NCBI RefSeq assembly: GCF_029227915.1
Contig: NC_079882.1
Location: 12,462,001 to 12,526,000, forward strand
Direction: 5' to 3'
DNA: 64,000 bases
DNA from: Hydractinia symbiolongicarpus
Taxonomy: Eukaryota > Cnidaria > Hydrozoa > Anthoathecata > Hydractiniidae
The notes under the pieces: generated by a model
The model's input: only the letters and a program-made list of their open reading frames with translations
The model's database searches: none
What the model was told of the DNA's origin: nothing
Position numbers and translations under genes: made by a program
In this document: in pieces, positions 25,069 through 39,568 of the stretch
Layout of the letters: every line of letters begins with the position of its first letter
Position numbering within the stretch: the stretch's first letter is position 1

Positions 25069-28000
25069 CTAATATTCGAATTCGAACTCGTAATACGATT
25101 TATCGAAAACATGACTTCTAACGTAACCATCTTCACCGCCGCTGCTATAACTAAACGAAAGAACACATTCGAGCATTACATTTCCAGGATCACTTTTTTA
25201 TTTTTTTTATTGCTTGAACTACATTTTTCTGGTCCTAATACGGTTCACAATTGATAAACGCATCTTCTTAAACAGAGTCGATATCAATTCGAATATTAAG
25301 ATGTTATTATGCCATGTGCCATGTTTACTTAACAAACACAAAATAATATAATTTAGTGACCGAGTTAAAAGAATATGTACACGCAAATATTTCATTCAGT
25401 TATACGTAAAATTGAAAATTCTTGTCTGTGCTCAAACAAAAGGTCATCACTTCCGATGCTAATCCAATCAAATGACGTCACTACTATATGTAAAACAGCT
25501 ACAATGAGGGATTTATTTATTTGAATCTTTTTTTCTTTCTATAATCAAATAACCAATTTTCGTTCATATTCACAAAGGATAAAACGATTACCAATTGTTT
25601 GTTCTTATTACCGTAAAAGCCCTCAAAAGAAACCCATGTGTTTTTTTAAAGGACCTTTTCGGTGGGCATTCAGGGGGTCAGAGGAGGCTTATTGTCGAGG
25701 GGAGGCTTATTGTCGGGGTGAAAGTAAACTAAGATAACTTGAATATTCGCAACACTGTGTATTTTGTTTTCGTTTCACTGTAAGTAAAAAAACAAAAAGA
25801 GAAAAATGTTATTTATCGAATACCACGATAACTCAAACATTTGATAATTCGAACGATTTTTTAGTCCCTTGAAGGTTCGAGTTATCGTAAACATACTGCA
25901 ATGTAGAGTCAGTAAAAAGATTTTTTATAAACTTCAGTACCTTTTCCCATCAGGGTGAAACGCTAAACTGTTGATGGGTCCAAAATGTCCTTTAACGCGT
26001 CCAATTTCTTCTTCAAATATCATATGGAAAAATCGGGCATCAAATTTTCCAGTTCGTGTTGATGTTGTGGTCACCTCCATGGCTTCTTGTCCGCCACCAA
26101 GCACAACCTGCAAACAAACAAGTTTTGAAATAACCCGAAAATCTTAAATTTGATGCTGATTTACAGCAACTACAAAAATGTTTATGAAAAAAAAATTGCA
26201 TTGCACAGAGAATTTGCACCATAAAAAACAGGCGGTTATGAATTCCAAAAATTGGACAGGCACACTTTTGTAACTTATCGTCGAATCTTATTATCACTTC
26301 TATCGCATCTCAGGAAAATATTTGACTTCTTTATAAACAACTTGCGGTATCGAGAGTTAATGGTATTTTTTAACCACATACCTGATCACGAATGGGTGAA
26401 ATAGCTGCTGAATTAACTGGTCGGTCTGTTTTATAAGTTTTTAATGACTGCATACTATCAATATCGAATAACTTGGCAAAATTATCCTTTGATGCTGTGA
26501 TGATCATCATTTCATCAGCACTTTTCTGCATATCATTCACTTTATCTGCATGTGGTTTCACGCTTCGTAGTTTATCTCCAGTCTGTAAAAACCAAATAAA
26601 AATAAGCTACATATTTGTGAAATGAAGGTCAAAACATTAAATCAAAGTTTAAAATGCATACTTTACTACACCATTTTGTTATTGTCCCATTCTCGTGTCC
26701 TGTGATAACATATTTATCTAAAGGTCCCCACACTGCAGCTGTTACTTTAGAATCCTCAACTGGAATCGTCAAATAAGGAGACGGTGTTCCTTAAAATATG
26801 CAAAACATAAACATTAAATTAATGTAACCATTCGGGAGAAAAAAATAAAAAAATAAAAATTCTTTATATTTATGTAAACAGAATTATTACTAAATGAGAA
26901 ACACCAACCTCCTGACAAGGCATCATTTACATCATAAAATCGCACTTCACATGTTTGACCCATGGATCGATCAGTCGAGTAGAACAATTGTTTACCACTG
27001 TACGAGAAACTACATGTACGAACAGCAGAACCTGTCTCAAAATTAACAAGGTCTTTACCCGTTTCGATATCCCATATTTTCGCTGAATTATCTGCAGAGC
27101 CTGTCAGCAGGTATTTTGTATCCCCTTTTTAATTGTCAAGGCAAAAAAATTACACACCGGAACAGAGTTTAACATTTAAGTAATGTTAAGGTTTCCCTTA
27201 TGTTTTTTACCAACGTATGTGCAATTAAAAATGAAAACAGGCACAAAGTTCACCACGATTTTATAAAGTTACAATATTTACATTCATTAATTACTTTTTC
27301 TTCTGTTAAACCAATGTGGTTTCATTCATATTATATATCGCATTGCTTAGTACATATAAGGATCTCTGTGGCCGAGATCAGCAAAAAGCAGAATAATTAT
27401 ATAATAAATAAGTATATAGTTTTGGCTTAAGTGATTTGAGCAGCACATATTACTTTTAAAAATAAAACACAATTATTTAAATTCCAATGGCAAATGAAAA
27501 TGATATAGATATTCTTACAAGAAGAGTGCGTTTATAGTTCTAAAAGGATACAACTTGGATCAAGACACCACACTGCTCCTCCATGACCCATGAATGTACC
27601 AAGTCTCTCTCCATTTATAGAATACCATACTGTAGGTCGATTATCTTTTGCTGATGAAAACAACAAATCACCTTCTCGGTTATACTTAATTTGCGTGATT
27701 GAACGCTCATGTCCATGAAGAAGAAGAGGTTTCTAAACAAAGTATAAACTTCATTCTCATTGAATGTAAAAGAAATTAAAGCTGTGGAAACACCATTTTA
27801 AACACAAAATACAACTACCTTAAGGTGGCAGTAACCCATTTTAAGCTGCTAATGCAGCTTTACCATTAACTTAGTGTTTTATGTAAAAAAATTATTTACC
27901 ATTTCTAAACATTTACATTTAGCAAAATTTATTCAGTAAGAATTTTAATAATCATATTGGGTGTTATTTAAAAAAACAACAACATTGTTTCATCTGCTAA

Positions 28001-30743
28001 TACGCACATAAACTCATTAAATGCGCTAAGTAAAACAGTCTTTCCTATTTTTTTTTACTTTAAAGTTTATTAATCGTATATGGTAAAAAAATACAGGTAC
28101 AATAAATTGCTCATCATACATTGCTCATTATACCAAATCTGAATTGAACCACATGTACAAATTGCAAAAATATTCTGGACAGTATGCAGCTGGTCCAGGG
28201 GTTTTCCACAGTATGTACTAATAATTCACCAATATGACAAAACCAGATGAAAAAACAGAAATTGTGAACAATACACTTCCGCAGCAAGTGAATAGCTGGT
28301 CAGACTGTGTTGATTGAGTTAAACAGTCTTAACCGTTCTATTTATTCACTTTAATTGTAAATACGAAAGAGAATTATTCATAAATATGCACTAGGACCTG
28401 TAGCAATATAAAGCTGTTGGTAAATTGACCACATCAGGGCCACATCAGCACTTAAAATAACTTTTTCATATTCAGCGATCATAAGATCGAAATTTTCTAA
28501 ATCCTAACAAACATACTTTTCTAACAAACATGATACCCCAGAGGTGGTCAACGGGTATTCTCTGAACAATATTTGAAGGTTTACATTTTTTCAAACAAAT
28601 AAATTCCAAAGTATTACAGAAGAAAAAAGTTTAAAAGTATTAAAGTTCACTGTCATGTGTGTGATACAAAAACTCACTGTCAAACATTTTTTTATATCAG
28701 AGGGCCAAGGGATCTAAACGGTTCTATGGTGTGGAAAAACACAGGTTTTTACAAAGTTAGCTACCTAGTAAAACAAATCTTCAAAGTTTACACCCAAACC
28801 TTTTTTGTTTATTTTTCAACAACTAACATTCATCGGATTTCACAGAATTTTTCTGCAAAAAGAAAAAGGTGGGAGAAAAAAATCCCCAAAGTCTGTTTTT
28901 AGTGGGCATCAACTATGGCCCCTATGGCTCATTTATTTTGAATTTAAAAATACTTCTCTTCTATGATTTAAAAAATTCTGTTCAGTATTTTAACACTTCT
29001 CTTCAGTGTTTTGACACTTGTCTTCTGCACTTAACACTTCTGTGTATGTGCATGGGTTAAAATTCCTGGCCGTGAACAACTGGCACTTATACTGTATTTG
29101 TTCCCAGTGGCAAAACAGCAACCTCTGCATGGTGTACAGGGGAAAAGAAATTTTGTTTATACTTAAACTTTTCTATTATTTTCTTAATTTCTATATATAT
29201 ATGTCAAATTTATTTCCGTAATTTATTGCATAGGTGCTTTTTTCTTGTTTAGTAGACCTGGTGCGGTATGTTTTTAACGAAATCTAGTTTTTATAAAAAT
29301 TAGTAAGTTGGAAAAAGTTGGTATGTTTTGTGCAATCTAAAATCACTACGCCAAAATTTTGTCGTTGTCAGGATCTGTCTCACATCATTCACCATGGCAA
29401 AAGCTGAATGTCATCATGGATTCACTCACTCACTCACACTCACTATCTAGATTAATCTCTTTGGTTCCCAACGCTTCAGGGCTGGACAGCATGCTGTTTT
29501 CTTGGATTTATCAGCTTTCTCCACCTTCCTCTATTTTGAGCTGCTCCCTTTTTCAAATTCATACAGGCAAGGTCTTTTTTTAGGTCACATATCGCCTCCC
29601 ATACATTCTAGGTGGCCAAACCATCTAAGCCTGTTGTAGAAATTCTCAGCTGGCACATCGATATTCTCTCATTCAGCTTCCCATCATGTTTTTGTTTTGT
29701 TCGTGATGATGGATATCTTCTGTCTTTACCAGCCAAGTTTCTAAGGCACATATACAGTAGCACACATCTGTCACACTTCTGGTAGGCATGGCCTCTACTT
29801 CTCAAGGATATGCTTCTATTAGTAATAGCTCACAAAAGTGTTTTCAGGAACCTCTTATGCTAGCAGTAGTGGCAGAGAAGCACCCACCAGTCCGATCCAC
29901 AACATCTCCAAGGTAGGGAAACGATTTTGCCACCTCAAATCTTTATTTCCAATTGTTATATCTGTTATCTATGGCAGTAAAGGAACAGTCTCACCCCTGC
30001 ATCTTTCACATTTATACAACAATGATAAATCCAATGGTCACAGTATGTACAAAATATAGAGTTTCTGCCAACACCTTTTTTACAAACTCCTTTTACGTAC
30101 TTTTGTAGGGAGCTTTTGTTTTTCCAATGTTGACTTTCAAGCCTTTAGATAGAAGATTAGATTTCCAACATTTAAATAATTCAAACAACTAATGAAGTGA
30201 GTCTGAGGTAGAACTAAATCATCAGCAAATTAGCAATTTCCACAGACAACTCATTCTTTAACACTGATCTTCCTCATGGGTCAACAAAGTACCCCCTTGT
30301 AGAAGATCAAATGCTTTCTCTAAGTCCACTAACATAAAATAGAGGTCTTTCTTTTTGCTGATGTGCTTTTGCTGCTGCTTCTTCTGCTGACTTCTTTGCT
30401 TTGTAGACTTCTGATTTAGCTTTCCGTTTCGCATCAAGATACCTCTCCTCACTACCATCCTTCCGCTATTCTTCCCACAGCTTACGCTTTTCCTTGATAG
30501 CAGATGCTACTGTGTCATTTCACCAACAGGTTTTACGCTGTCTACGAAAGTCACCTTTGGTCCAACCGTAAATATTATCAGCCGTCGTCACACAAGCTAG
30601 GACCTCCCTTTTACCCCTCCTTTAGTGGAAAAACCTTGTAAAGTTTTTTGCCACTGCTCTCATATTGGCTTATTTTGTTCTTAGTTCTAACTGTTTAAGC
30701 AGGATGTTTAATAGTATATATGTTTGCCAAAAAAACTTACCAT
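25069..30743 (-). CDS. EIF3I: Eukaryotic translation initiation factor 3 subunit I
   Basis: WD40 beta-propeller subunit of the eIF3 complex. Exons on the minus strand: probable first exon ending with ATG at 30743-30741 (ATG followed by the strong donor GTAAGT), then 27732-27552, 27124-26909, 26789-26662, 26582-26382, 26107-25941, 25150-25069. Exon 2 starts [18 protein letters not shown], so only the Met is upstream, as the family start MKP... requires. Further hallmarks are [43 protein letters not shown] and the C-terminus [15 protein letters not shown]. Splice phases agree in all joined exons. The exact ATG exon is the weak point: other ATG|GT sites exist nearer, at about 27866 and 27902. 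Housekeeping gene; intron 1 of about 3 kb contains a LINE remnant. Confidence 0.94.
29360..30470 (-). mobile_element. Decayed LINE (non-LTR retrotransposon) remnant
   Basis: On the minus strand, fragments in shifting frames give reverse-transcriptase landmarks in the expected order: [14 protein letters not shown] (about 30345-30300), the catalytic box FADDLVL (30229-30209), [10 protein letters not shown], and a Cys cluster CTYCDHW (about 30030). The frames are broken by stops and frameshifts. It lies in the proposed first intron of eIF3I, in the same orientation as the gene. The clade cannot be decided from this little sequence. Confidence 0.75.
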
Positions 30744-32033
30744 CTTTTACCAAAAATAATTTATTTTGTTTACAAGTTTAGCTAGCTAACTTCCTTTATT
30801 TAAACACCTTTAGGCCGCCATTTTGTTTTACACATGCGAGAGAAAATCCCGCTTATGTTCACCTGTATTTCTCTGCGCTTGACAAGCCGACGGGAAAAAT
30901 AGGACCCAGAACCCAGCAGTAATTTTTTTGATCCCAGGTGCGAGAAGAACTCTGCAACAGGTTGTATTCTCTACTGTACAGCGCTGCTCTCGCACGAAGT
31001 TGAAAGTTTGTTTATAAGGTCCACAACTCTTTTGCATAGTTGACATGGCGTTTACATGTTCATGGATTACGTCATAGATTGTATACAAATTCCCAGTTCC
31101 TTAAAACGGGGACTAGACATTTATATTGTTTTAACCGGCCCAAGAAATACTTAAGTGTGTATATTTGATGAAAAGTTTTGTTACAGATATAAACAATCAC
31201 CTCCATTGCGACGCATTTTGACTATGGCGAACAGGTGGTAAACAGTGACTTTGAATCAGGTAAACAATGTTTTGGGCATTTTTCCCTAGCTAAGTAGTTA
31301 AACAATGTTGGGGGAGAGAAGTGCAAAAAAACAATTGTTTATAAAACAGAACTTATGTTTTGAAAAAACAACAACAACACAAACACAGTAAAAATTTTTT
31401 ACCTGGTAAATGTTTTCTGACTTTTACCCAGAAACCTTATTCGTATAAATTTTAGCAGGGATTTGATTTGTCGCGGATCAGATTTAACACAAAATGGTTT
31501 AAGTACGCTTTGAGTGAAAAAACAAGTCTTTTTTAAACAAACAGACAACAAGAACAAATAACGTTCTTGGTAAATGTTAAAAAAGAATTCTCGCAAGGTA
31601 GCAAAATTATTAAGATATGAAAAATACGCCGTAGGTACTCAAAATCACTATCCAACAACGCCACACTGATCGCGCATATATAATTCTTTCATCTTGCAGA
31701 TCGAATTGTCATAGTGCTTAAGATGCAGCGATTATTCACAGTAGGTGCTTATTTGAAAGGCTGAAAGTACAGTGTATATTTAAGGGAGCTTACTCCAGCA
31801 TTTATAGTAACTATATCTGAGTGATGCAGTGGGAAACAACGAGTAAAATACAATTTCAATTACGATAAACACGACACGAATTCTATTCTATGTTGCACTC
31901 CTTTCATACATTCAAAAATTCTTAGAACGAATACAAATTGAACGTAAACAAGGAGAGACATGTCAACACTAAAAAAAAATTATTTACAAACAAAACGTAG
32001 ATAAGACGAAGTAGAAACAAAAAAAGGTAGTTA
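30744..32033. other. eIF3I 5' flank / DNAAF2 3' flank
   Basis: Non-coding as far as I can see. The portion around 30830-31090 is less AT-rich than its surroundings and probably contains the eIF3I 5'UTR and promoter. No recognised motif beyond this. Confidence 0.4.
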
Positions 32034-35000
32034 TCACTCCAACTCAAATATTAAAGGATTGTTAAGTGAAGGTTTTGTTGCACTATCATGTTCTCCACCA
32101 GACGAATTTGAACAACCACTCGGATTGTTTTGGTTGGTTGTTTTGTTCTTCTTTTTCTTCCTTTTACGTGATTTTTTATTTTCTACTTCTGCTTCTTCTT
32201 CAGAGCGACTTTCTGAATTCATTCTCAGTCTCTTTTTTTCCTTCTTTTTCCATTTCTTCCCATGCTTGACTTTTGGGTCAGTTTCTTTCTTCTCGTCACC
32301 ACTGGAAGAAGTTGGATTGTTTTTATTTCCATTTAACATTTCTTTCACCTTCTTATCTAGACACACACGTTGTTTATCTTCTTTCTGTAGTCGTTTCCAC
32401 TCCCGTTTCGACAGTTTCGTAAATTCAAACACGATCGGCTCTTCATTAAATGTCACCGACTTATTTCTTCGTCTACCGTATTCTTTTTTATCGGAATCGT
32501 AAGCATAGTCATCCGACAGTGTGGTTGCTCGCGTGCGAGTATACACGTAATCTTCATCCGTGTCATAATTCGCACCGTCACTTTTCGAGCGTTTCAGAAT
32601 TGACCGTAATCGATGTTTACTGATGCACTGTTGACTCATAGAACGTTCTACTCTAGGCTTTTCTAAACGCGACTTCAGCGTCTTGGCGTCGTCACATGAC
32701 GGCGATGTAAAGGGTGAGCTATCTTCAATGACGTCGTCCTGTAAATCTAACAGGTTTACTTTTAATGATAGCTCATCATCGCCTTGGTCTGATTGGTTGG
32801 AGACTGAAAGAAAAAAATGGGGCAGTTTTCAGCTTCTGGGATGTATAACAATAACATACGCGCGCAAACTAAAAGGGAACTTTGATAGCCAACAGCATGC
32901 AAAAAGAAACAAATATCAAGGCGTGACATTCTTACCCTTTGCATGAATTTCTGTGGTTACATCTGGCAACGCAATGTCACCCTAACATTGAAAAAAAAAG
33001 TTTAGAAGAATATAAAAAAGACAATCTTTCGATACATAGAATACGTATCTACGATGGAGAACAATTATATCATGATACAGAAAAGTACTTACAGCTGAAA
33101 AAAGAAATGTTGCAAAAAATTGAAAATAAAATTGTTGAATTATATTTTTCAGAAATTTAATTTTATTTAAAGTTTCCACCAACACAAGATCCATTTTTAA
33201 AAGCCAAAATATTTGTACTTTACTTCCTCACGGTTGAAAATATGTTTTAAAAATTTAGATGCTTGCAATGATGGAAGACATAAATAAATGATGAAGCAAG
33301 ATGCAAAGTTTTGAATCAACCATCCTGTTACATCGAGTTTGAACGTCTTTTCTATTCAAAACCATACCAAACCCACATAAAACAACTTTGAAACATATGC
33401 CCTCAAGTTTAAAATGTCAAAGATTAATTATCGCCAGAATATTTTTGTAACCAAAAATGAGAGAGCACCTTATTCTTAAAACCAAGCTTTTAAACTTTCA
33501 TCGTTTAATTTTTTAACTTCAAAAATACCAAAGGTTGATATTACACTAAGAACATTCAAACACAATGATTGGAATTCCTCAGAAAAAGATCTTATGCCTT
33601 TGTAAAAAAATGCCGAAAACATTTTTAAAAAACCACAAACAAAAAAACAAATTATAGATTTCAACATAAGATCAAGCACGAGGCAACACTGATCAATACT
33701 GCTTTTTCAGATAGAAAACAATATGAAGTATTTCTCCAAAAATACCTTCTCTTCTTCATCGTCTTCTGTTTCGTCTCCACATGTCATCTCTTGTTGATCG
33801 AGTAGCTGTTGCAACCTTCCCTCTAGTCGCACTTGATTGATTTCAGAATTTTCTGTAACAGGTTTTAAAGTCTATCGAAGAAGAGAAGACATGAAATACG
33901 ACACAACAAAGAAGAGTTTAAGTAAATTGTATGAAATACGTACGTCTTCAATCTCCTGTAACATATCCATGGTTACCTCTCCTGTCATAAAAATCTCCTC
34001 CTGTGTGTACAAATAAAATATATTAAATATTACGTGCCAGATCGAGCTTGGTCAGTAATTTCGGAAGAAACAAAAATTGTGTTTTACTTTAAAACAATGC
34101 TCAACATGAGATAACAAAAAACTTCCTTGTTTAGTGCTGCTTAGAGATCCCTCGCGCTGAGGCATTTTGTTTTGAAAAAGGTACTAGATACCTTTTAATT
34201 ATTTTCAAAAATCGGGATTCTCTTTTGCTGGAAGCGTAAATAAATTGTAAAACATTCACTGTTGATAAATTCACCTACACAAGTAATGTTCATTTTCAAA
34301 CACAAGTAGTCACATTATATATAGATTTCGGAGTAGAGATAGACACAATCTAAATTTAGAAAAACGTTTTTTGTTAATTCAGTCCCACTCCTTGCAAGAT
34401 AGATAAAAAAAAATCATAGTAAAAATCTTTAAAATATCTTTAAAAATGCTCAAAAATAGAATTCACCTTTAAAGACGATTGGGAAACACCGATGTATATT
34501 TTGTTCCACAAACAATCTTCAGATTTTTTTAAATTTAACTCGAGACATTCTTCATGAATTTCAAATCCACATTCCTCAGTCTCCAGAAAATTGCCATCAG
34601 CCAATTGAATTAACATGTTCCAGTCACTTGAATACGAATCAACCGCATCTTGTGGAAAGCTTAAGCAAACCTAAAAGAAATCAATTACCAATTTGTAACC
34701 ATGAATTTCAATTTTCTTTAGAGCTCGATTCCGAATCGAAAATTATAAGGAACAATACGTCTTCAGGGGGTTATCAACCTCCTACTTTTCTTTGTATGTA
34801 TCTGTACGCATAGTTTATTTATTGTATATTTGATATTTGTTGTCTGGAAACATGCGCAAAATATAGAATTCACATCATCAGAATTCAGCATCACAGGGTA
34901 TTGAATCATGACATACATTTTTAGGAAAACAACGTTCATTGATGTACTTAAAATAATATTTATCTTGTACACAGGATATAAATTCGCTCAATTCTTGTGA

Positions 35001-38000
35001 TTTGTCAACCTCACATTATTCACAAAACGACTTGATAAAAGCTTCATTTATGATGGTACTCTATTTACCTGTTGTGGTGCCAGACCAAGAGAAATATTTC
35101 CTACAGTGATATTAGGTACATTGACGACAATGATGATCTTGTCAATTGTTTGATCGCAATCATACGGAGGAAGTTGTGAGGAGCCAGAAAACGCTGAAAA
35201 GTAAAACGAGTTATATATACAAATAATAATGAAGTACTTTTGATGTTTACATTGTCATTGCATATGGCTACTTTTGCGTTAGAAGTTATAGATTAAAAAA
35301 ATATCAGAGTGGTAATGCCATAACAACCTTGCATACAGTCAATTACAGAGCAGTATGTAGTGGTACATTTCCTTTGATAAAAAAAATCTCATTTGCATAC
35401 ATGTTTAACGATGCTATAAATATTTTAGGCGACTGCAACAAAATTGAATTTGTTACCATCGACCAAAAGCATGTTTTCGTGGCCCCGTGGCTTAACAGAT
35501 AAAAGATGTCTTACTTTCTAAAAGGGATGTGTCAAACTTCACCTCCTCACGCTTTACCGCCTCTTCATTATCAAGAAAAACGTCCCCGTCCTTTTCGACA
35601 TCACTTGACTCACCAATGACGACGTCGTCTGTTATTTTATTACTATCAATACTTGGCATTGTTGTATCATCAATAACATTCTCAGAATTAGACACACTGT
35701 TAGTAACAATATCAGATTGGTGGTGCGAAACCTCTCTTTTAGCAACATGATTATTGCATGTCGATGTAGTACTGTCAGTATCTATCACAAGCGCCGAGTT
35801 CGTCTTATCATTTTCACTGTTCTTCGAGCATGAGTCATTTTCACGCGCCACTGTATCATTCTCAAGTACTTCCTCAACTAAAGGTTTTTCTACTATCTCC
35901 ACGTGTGTTATTTCACGGTTTAAAGGTAACGTCACAATGAGTATTCTTTTGGATTTGTCAAACTGTGCACGGCCATCATCTTCGTTAATTTTATATGGAA
36001 GTGAAATCTGATATTTGTTAAGGACAAAAAAAATCCTTCTGTTGTTTCATTCAGTTTTAAAACACAAAAAACAAAAAACAAAAAGCAGGAGAAACAAACA
36101 AACAAACAAAAAACAGACAAAAAAAATAAAAATAAAAAATGAAATCCAGAGAAACACACACACATGCCTTCTTTCAAATCATATTTCACAGTTGTAGGCA
36201 CCATAAATTTATAGAAAAGATACATCTAAATGATAAGATGGGTTTTCACTATTGAGAACCAGCTGCCTATCAAATATATCCAAGTCTATTCCGTTAGCTG
36301 AATTCTAAAACCAGAACAAATCGCAAGCTAAACACGTTAACAAATTATGTAATGGCTAAAGAAGAAATAAGTATGTGATGTGAAGTTAAAAAAAAGTGAA
36401 AAAGAAAGTTAATGGAGTTCGTGAGAATATTCAAGAGGTTAGGTATTGTCAATAAAAAAATGGAAAGCTGTTTCAACTAGCCACATTACAGTGATTTAAA
36501 TGCAGTAATTTTTCTACTAGTTGCCTCTGTCCTGATAATTTCGAAGTAGGAATGGCAGTACCAAGCTTACTTCCCCTTACTCTTTTGCAAAAGAAAATTT
36601 AATTCATCCCCATTTTAGCTAAGTTGACCCTAAACACAGCGTCTTATTGATTATGATATTAATACACAAAAAAACAAAACACAAAAAAAAACAGACACCA
36701 CTCTTTAAAAATCTATAGCTACAAAAAAATAAAACACAGCTTTCAATCACTTACAGCAAGTGGAAGCTCAATTTCAATAACAAGCTCTTTGGGAATTGCT
36801 GACATGTTTTCCCTAAACAAAATGACGTCAACGTTGGTTCGATTCGATTTTGATCAAATAGTTAACATTTTCGTTTATAAAAAAACATTCTACCTAGACA
36901 GTGTGAAGTCCTGCAGATCAAAATAACCTCTGTGAACGATTTTATATTTTGGTGTAGCAGGATGATTATTTTTGATAATTAAAATATCATCAGAATTCGT
37001 GTGTGAGTTTACATGGGGATTTTGTTGAGTTTCATTAATCATAGAAGAAATATTGTTGTTATTGTTGCTGTTCGTGCACTAAATAAAGAGTATACAAGAA
37101 AAATATAATCAAGATTATCTATAAACCTGATTAAAACATCAAAATTGGCAAAGTAATCCACACCTTTTTTTCATTCTCCGGTAGAGATGTCTGTCGAATG
37201 ATAGATGCTTGTGGCATCCCTTTGTATTTTATTTTAGGAAACTTAACATCTAGGAAAATAATGTTGATGTTAAATCTAAATAAAAACAGTTTAGTGTGGT
37301 TCACACTAGTTTGAAAAGAGCCTTCTTTAGACTTATTTTTTTTACTGCCTTTATGGGTGGATTTAGGGGTGATGAACTGGTGCATAAATTTCTACCCAAA
37401 AAATTAAGGTGTAGCTCCACCACATTGTATCTCATCAACTTTGCACAAAACAGCATTTTGCCCCTTCCCCAGAATCACTCGCTGGGGTCTATAGTAACAT
37501 GATTCGGGACTCTGCAGCGTTTTCCGTTAGGGTTTGTGCAGGTGCTGTGGTCTTTATTTTCTACAAATATTACACTGCATATTGTACCAGCTACACCTTT
37601 TGCAATGACCAACTATTATAATGTGGTAATGTTTTTAGACACAAAAGACATACTCAAACTATTTTATACCGAATTGTGGTAAACTAGTGCGTTGCCATAT
37701 TTAATACACTAAATGCAAACCAACACTTTTGATGACTTTTATTCATCTAGTCTCAAGTTCTTATAGCAGATTTATAGAAAAAGCTATTTAGTTAAACCAT
37801 AGTAGCTAGTTATAGTCGTGGGAGTGTTCCCTTGGGCAAATTCCAAAATTCAATAACTTGAGTAAAACAAAAGATATTGGCTTTAAACCTGCTTTGTGGT
37901 GCTTTTACACTAATATGATGGAATAACATAAAACATAATATAGCATTAAAGCGTTTTGAGATGAAGCTTACTTAGGCGTTTGGGAAATTTGCGAAAGTTT

Positions 38001-39531
38001 ACTCCCACAAAATGCAAAGTTTTTGCAGTAAATCCGAACCACAAAACTTTTTTCTACAAACGCTTTTCTTACAGTTTTAATACAATGGTTTTTAACCCTA
38101 TTCGGTCAGGGGAGGGGGGGGGGATTCCGCCCTGATTTGATCTGAAAAAAACTGGATTTTCAGCCAATTTTTTATGCGATCCACGTAAAAACCGGAAAAT
38201 ATGTTAAATAACTTTTATTTAGCTTTCAAAAACTTCAAACAGAAAGCAAAAAATCGCTCTGGAACAAAAGTAATTAAATTTTAAGCAAATAGTGGCATTT
38301 TTACAAATTTCAAGCTTCTAATGACGTAACAGAAAATGTGCTGACGCAAGCAAAAATTTAAGACGTACTACAAGTGTGCCAAGTTTGATTAAATTTGAAC
38401 AACTCTATGAAAAGTTAATGAGGAGGGAGGGGCAGATTCCCCCCCCCCCCCCCCCCAGGTCATAGTATGTTCGAAAAACCCCGGACAAAATAGGGTTAAA
38501 CTAGCCTTAAATAACTTTTGAGCATTGCATATTGATTGTACTTCTTAAAAGTTGGCAACAAAAGATCTTTCTAGAATTAAATTGTGTTGTGTTGGACGAT
38601 TATGAACACCTGACTTCAGAAACAGCAGCCTTGCGTATTAATAATTTTTTTCTTTTCACACTTTCTACAGAAATATTGAAAATATCATCTTAGTGCTGTT
38701 GTTGAATGATTATTTAAGTTTTGTTTACAAGTTTACAAAAAAAAGACTGTACAAATTTTATAACAGATGGTCATGACGATCTATAATTTAGCGTTGTAAC
38801 TTGCGTTACTGACCTATGTTGTAAAAACAGAATTTAAAAAATACATGATTTGAAGTAAAAGGAACAACTTTGCTAACTCGGATGGACAAGTTCAGAAGTT
38901 GATTTTTGAGTAATTTTAACTGCTGGGAGGCATTAAAGGGCATTGGTTTCTATGGTGCCACCCTACACCCGTTGGAGCTTACAATGCCACCCGAAACCCT
39001 AATTGGCGATTTAAAAATATAAAAATTTTGCTGCTGGCCTTTTACTTGTTACATGCTTTAAAATGAAATATAATTTACACTTTGAAAAACATTAAAATAA
39101 ACATTACTTTTTCTGTCAATCTCCATTTCCAGAGTCTTCTCTAAAACATCGAAAGCAGTATCTATTAGAAGCTGACGAAATCTTTGGTCCTAAAAAATAC
39201 GGAATGTACAAAAAGACCAAACCAGATACTAAACATCAACAAATTTACAATTTCATGCACTTTATCTTTTTTTTTTTTACACATTTTATAAGAACACCAT
39301 GATGGTTTAGACATATATTTATTATTTAAAAAATTACTTATTGGATAAAAACTACCCTTTGTTTTATTCTTATATTCATTTTGTTAACGAATTTTGCTAT
39401 AGTATTGCTAAGCTGATTGAGAGAAGTTACACAAAAAACATAACAAAGGGGAGTTATGGACGTTTTAGTGGAATACAAAAAATGTAGAATTATGGATACC
39501 TAAAAAAAAATCTCTATTATAAAAGCCGTAT

Positions 39532-39568
<37 letters not shown>

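Noticed and set aside
32059-32502. 147-codon plus-strand frame rich in Phe, Ser and Leu
   Set aside because: Antisense shadow of the Lys/Glu-rich last exon of DNAAF2.
35932-36225. 97-codon minus-strand frame with FLFFLSVFCLFVCF-like hydrophobic run
   Set aside because: It spans an intron made of T-rich tracts between DNAAF2 exons 36304-36224 and 36007-35515; the hydrophobicity is a poly-T artefact.
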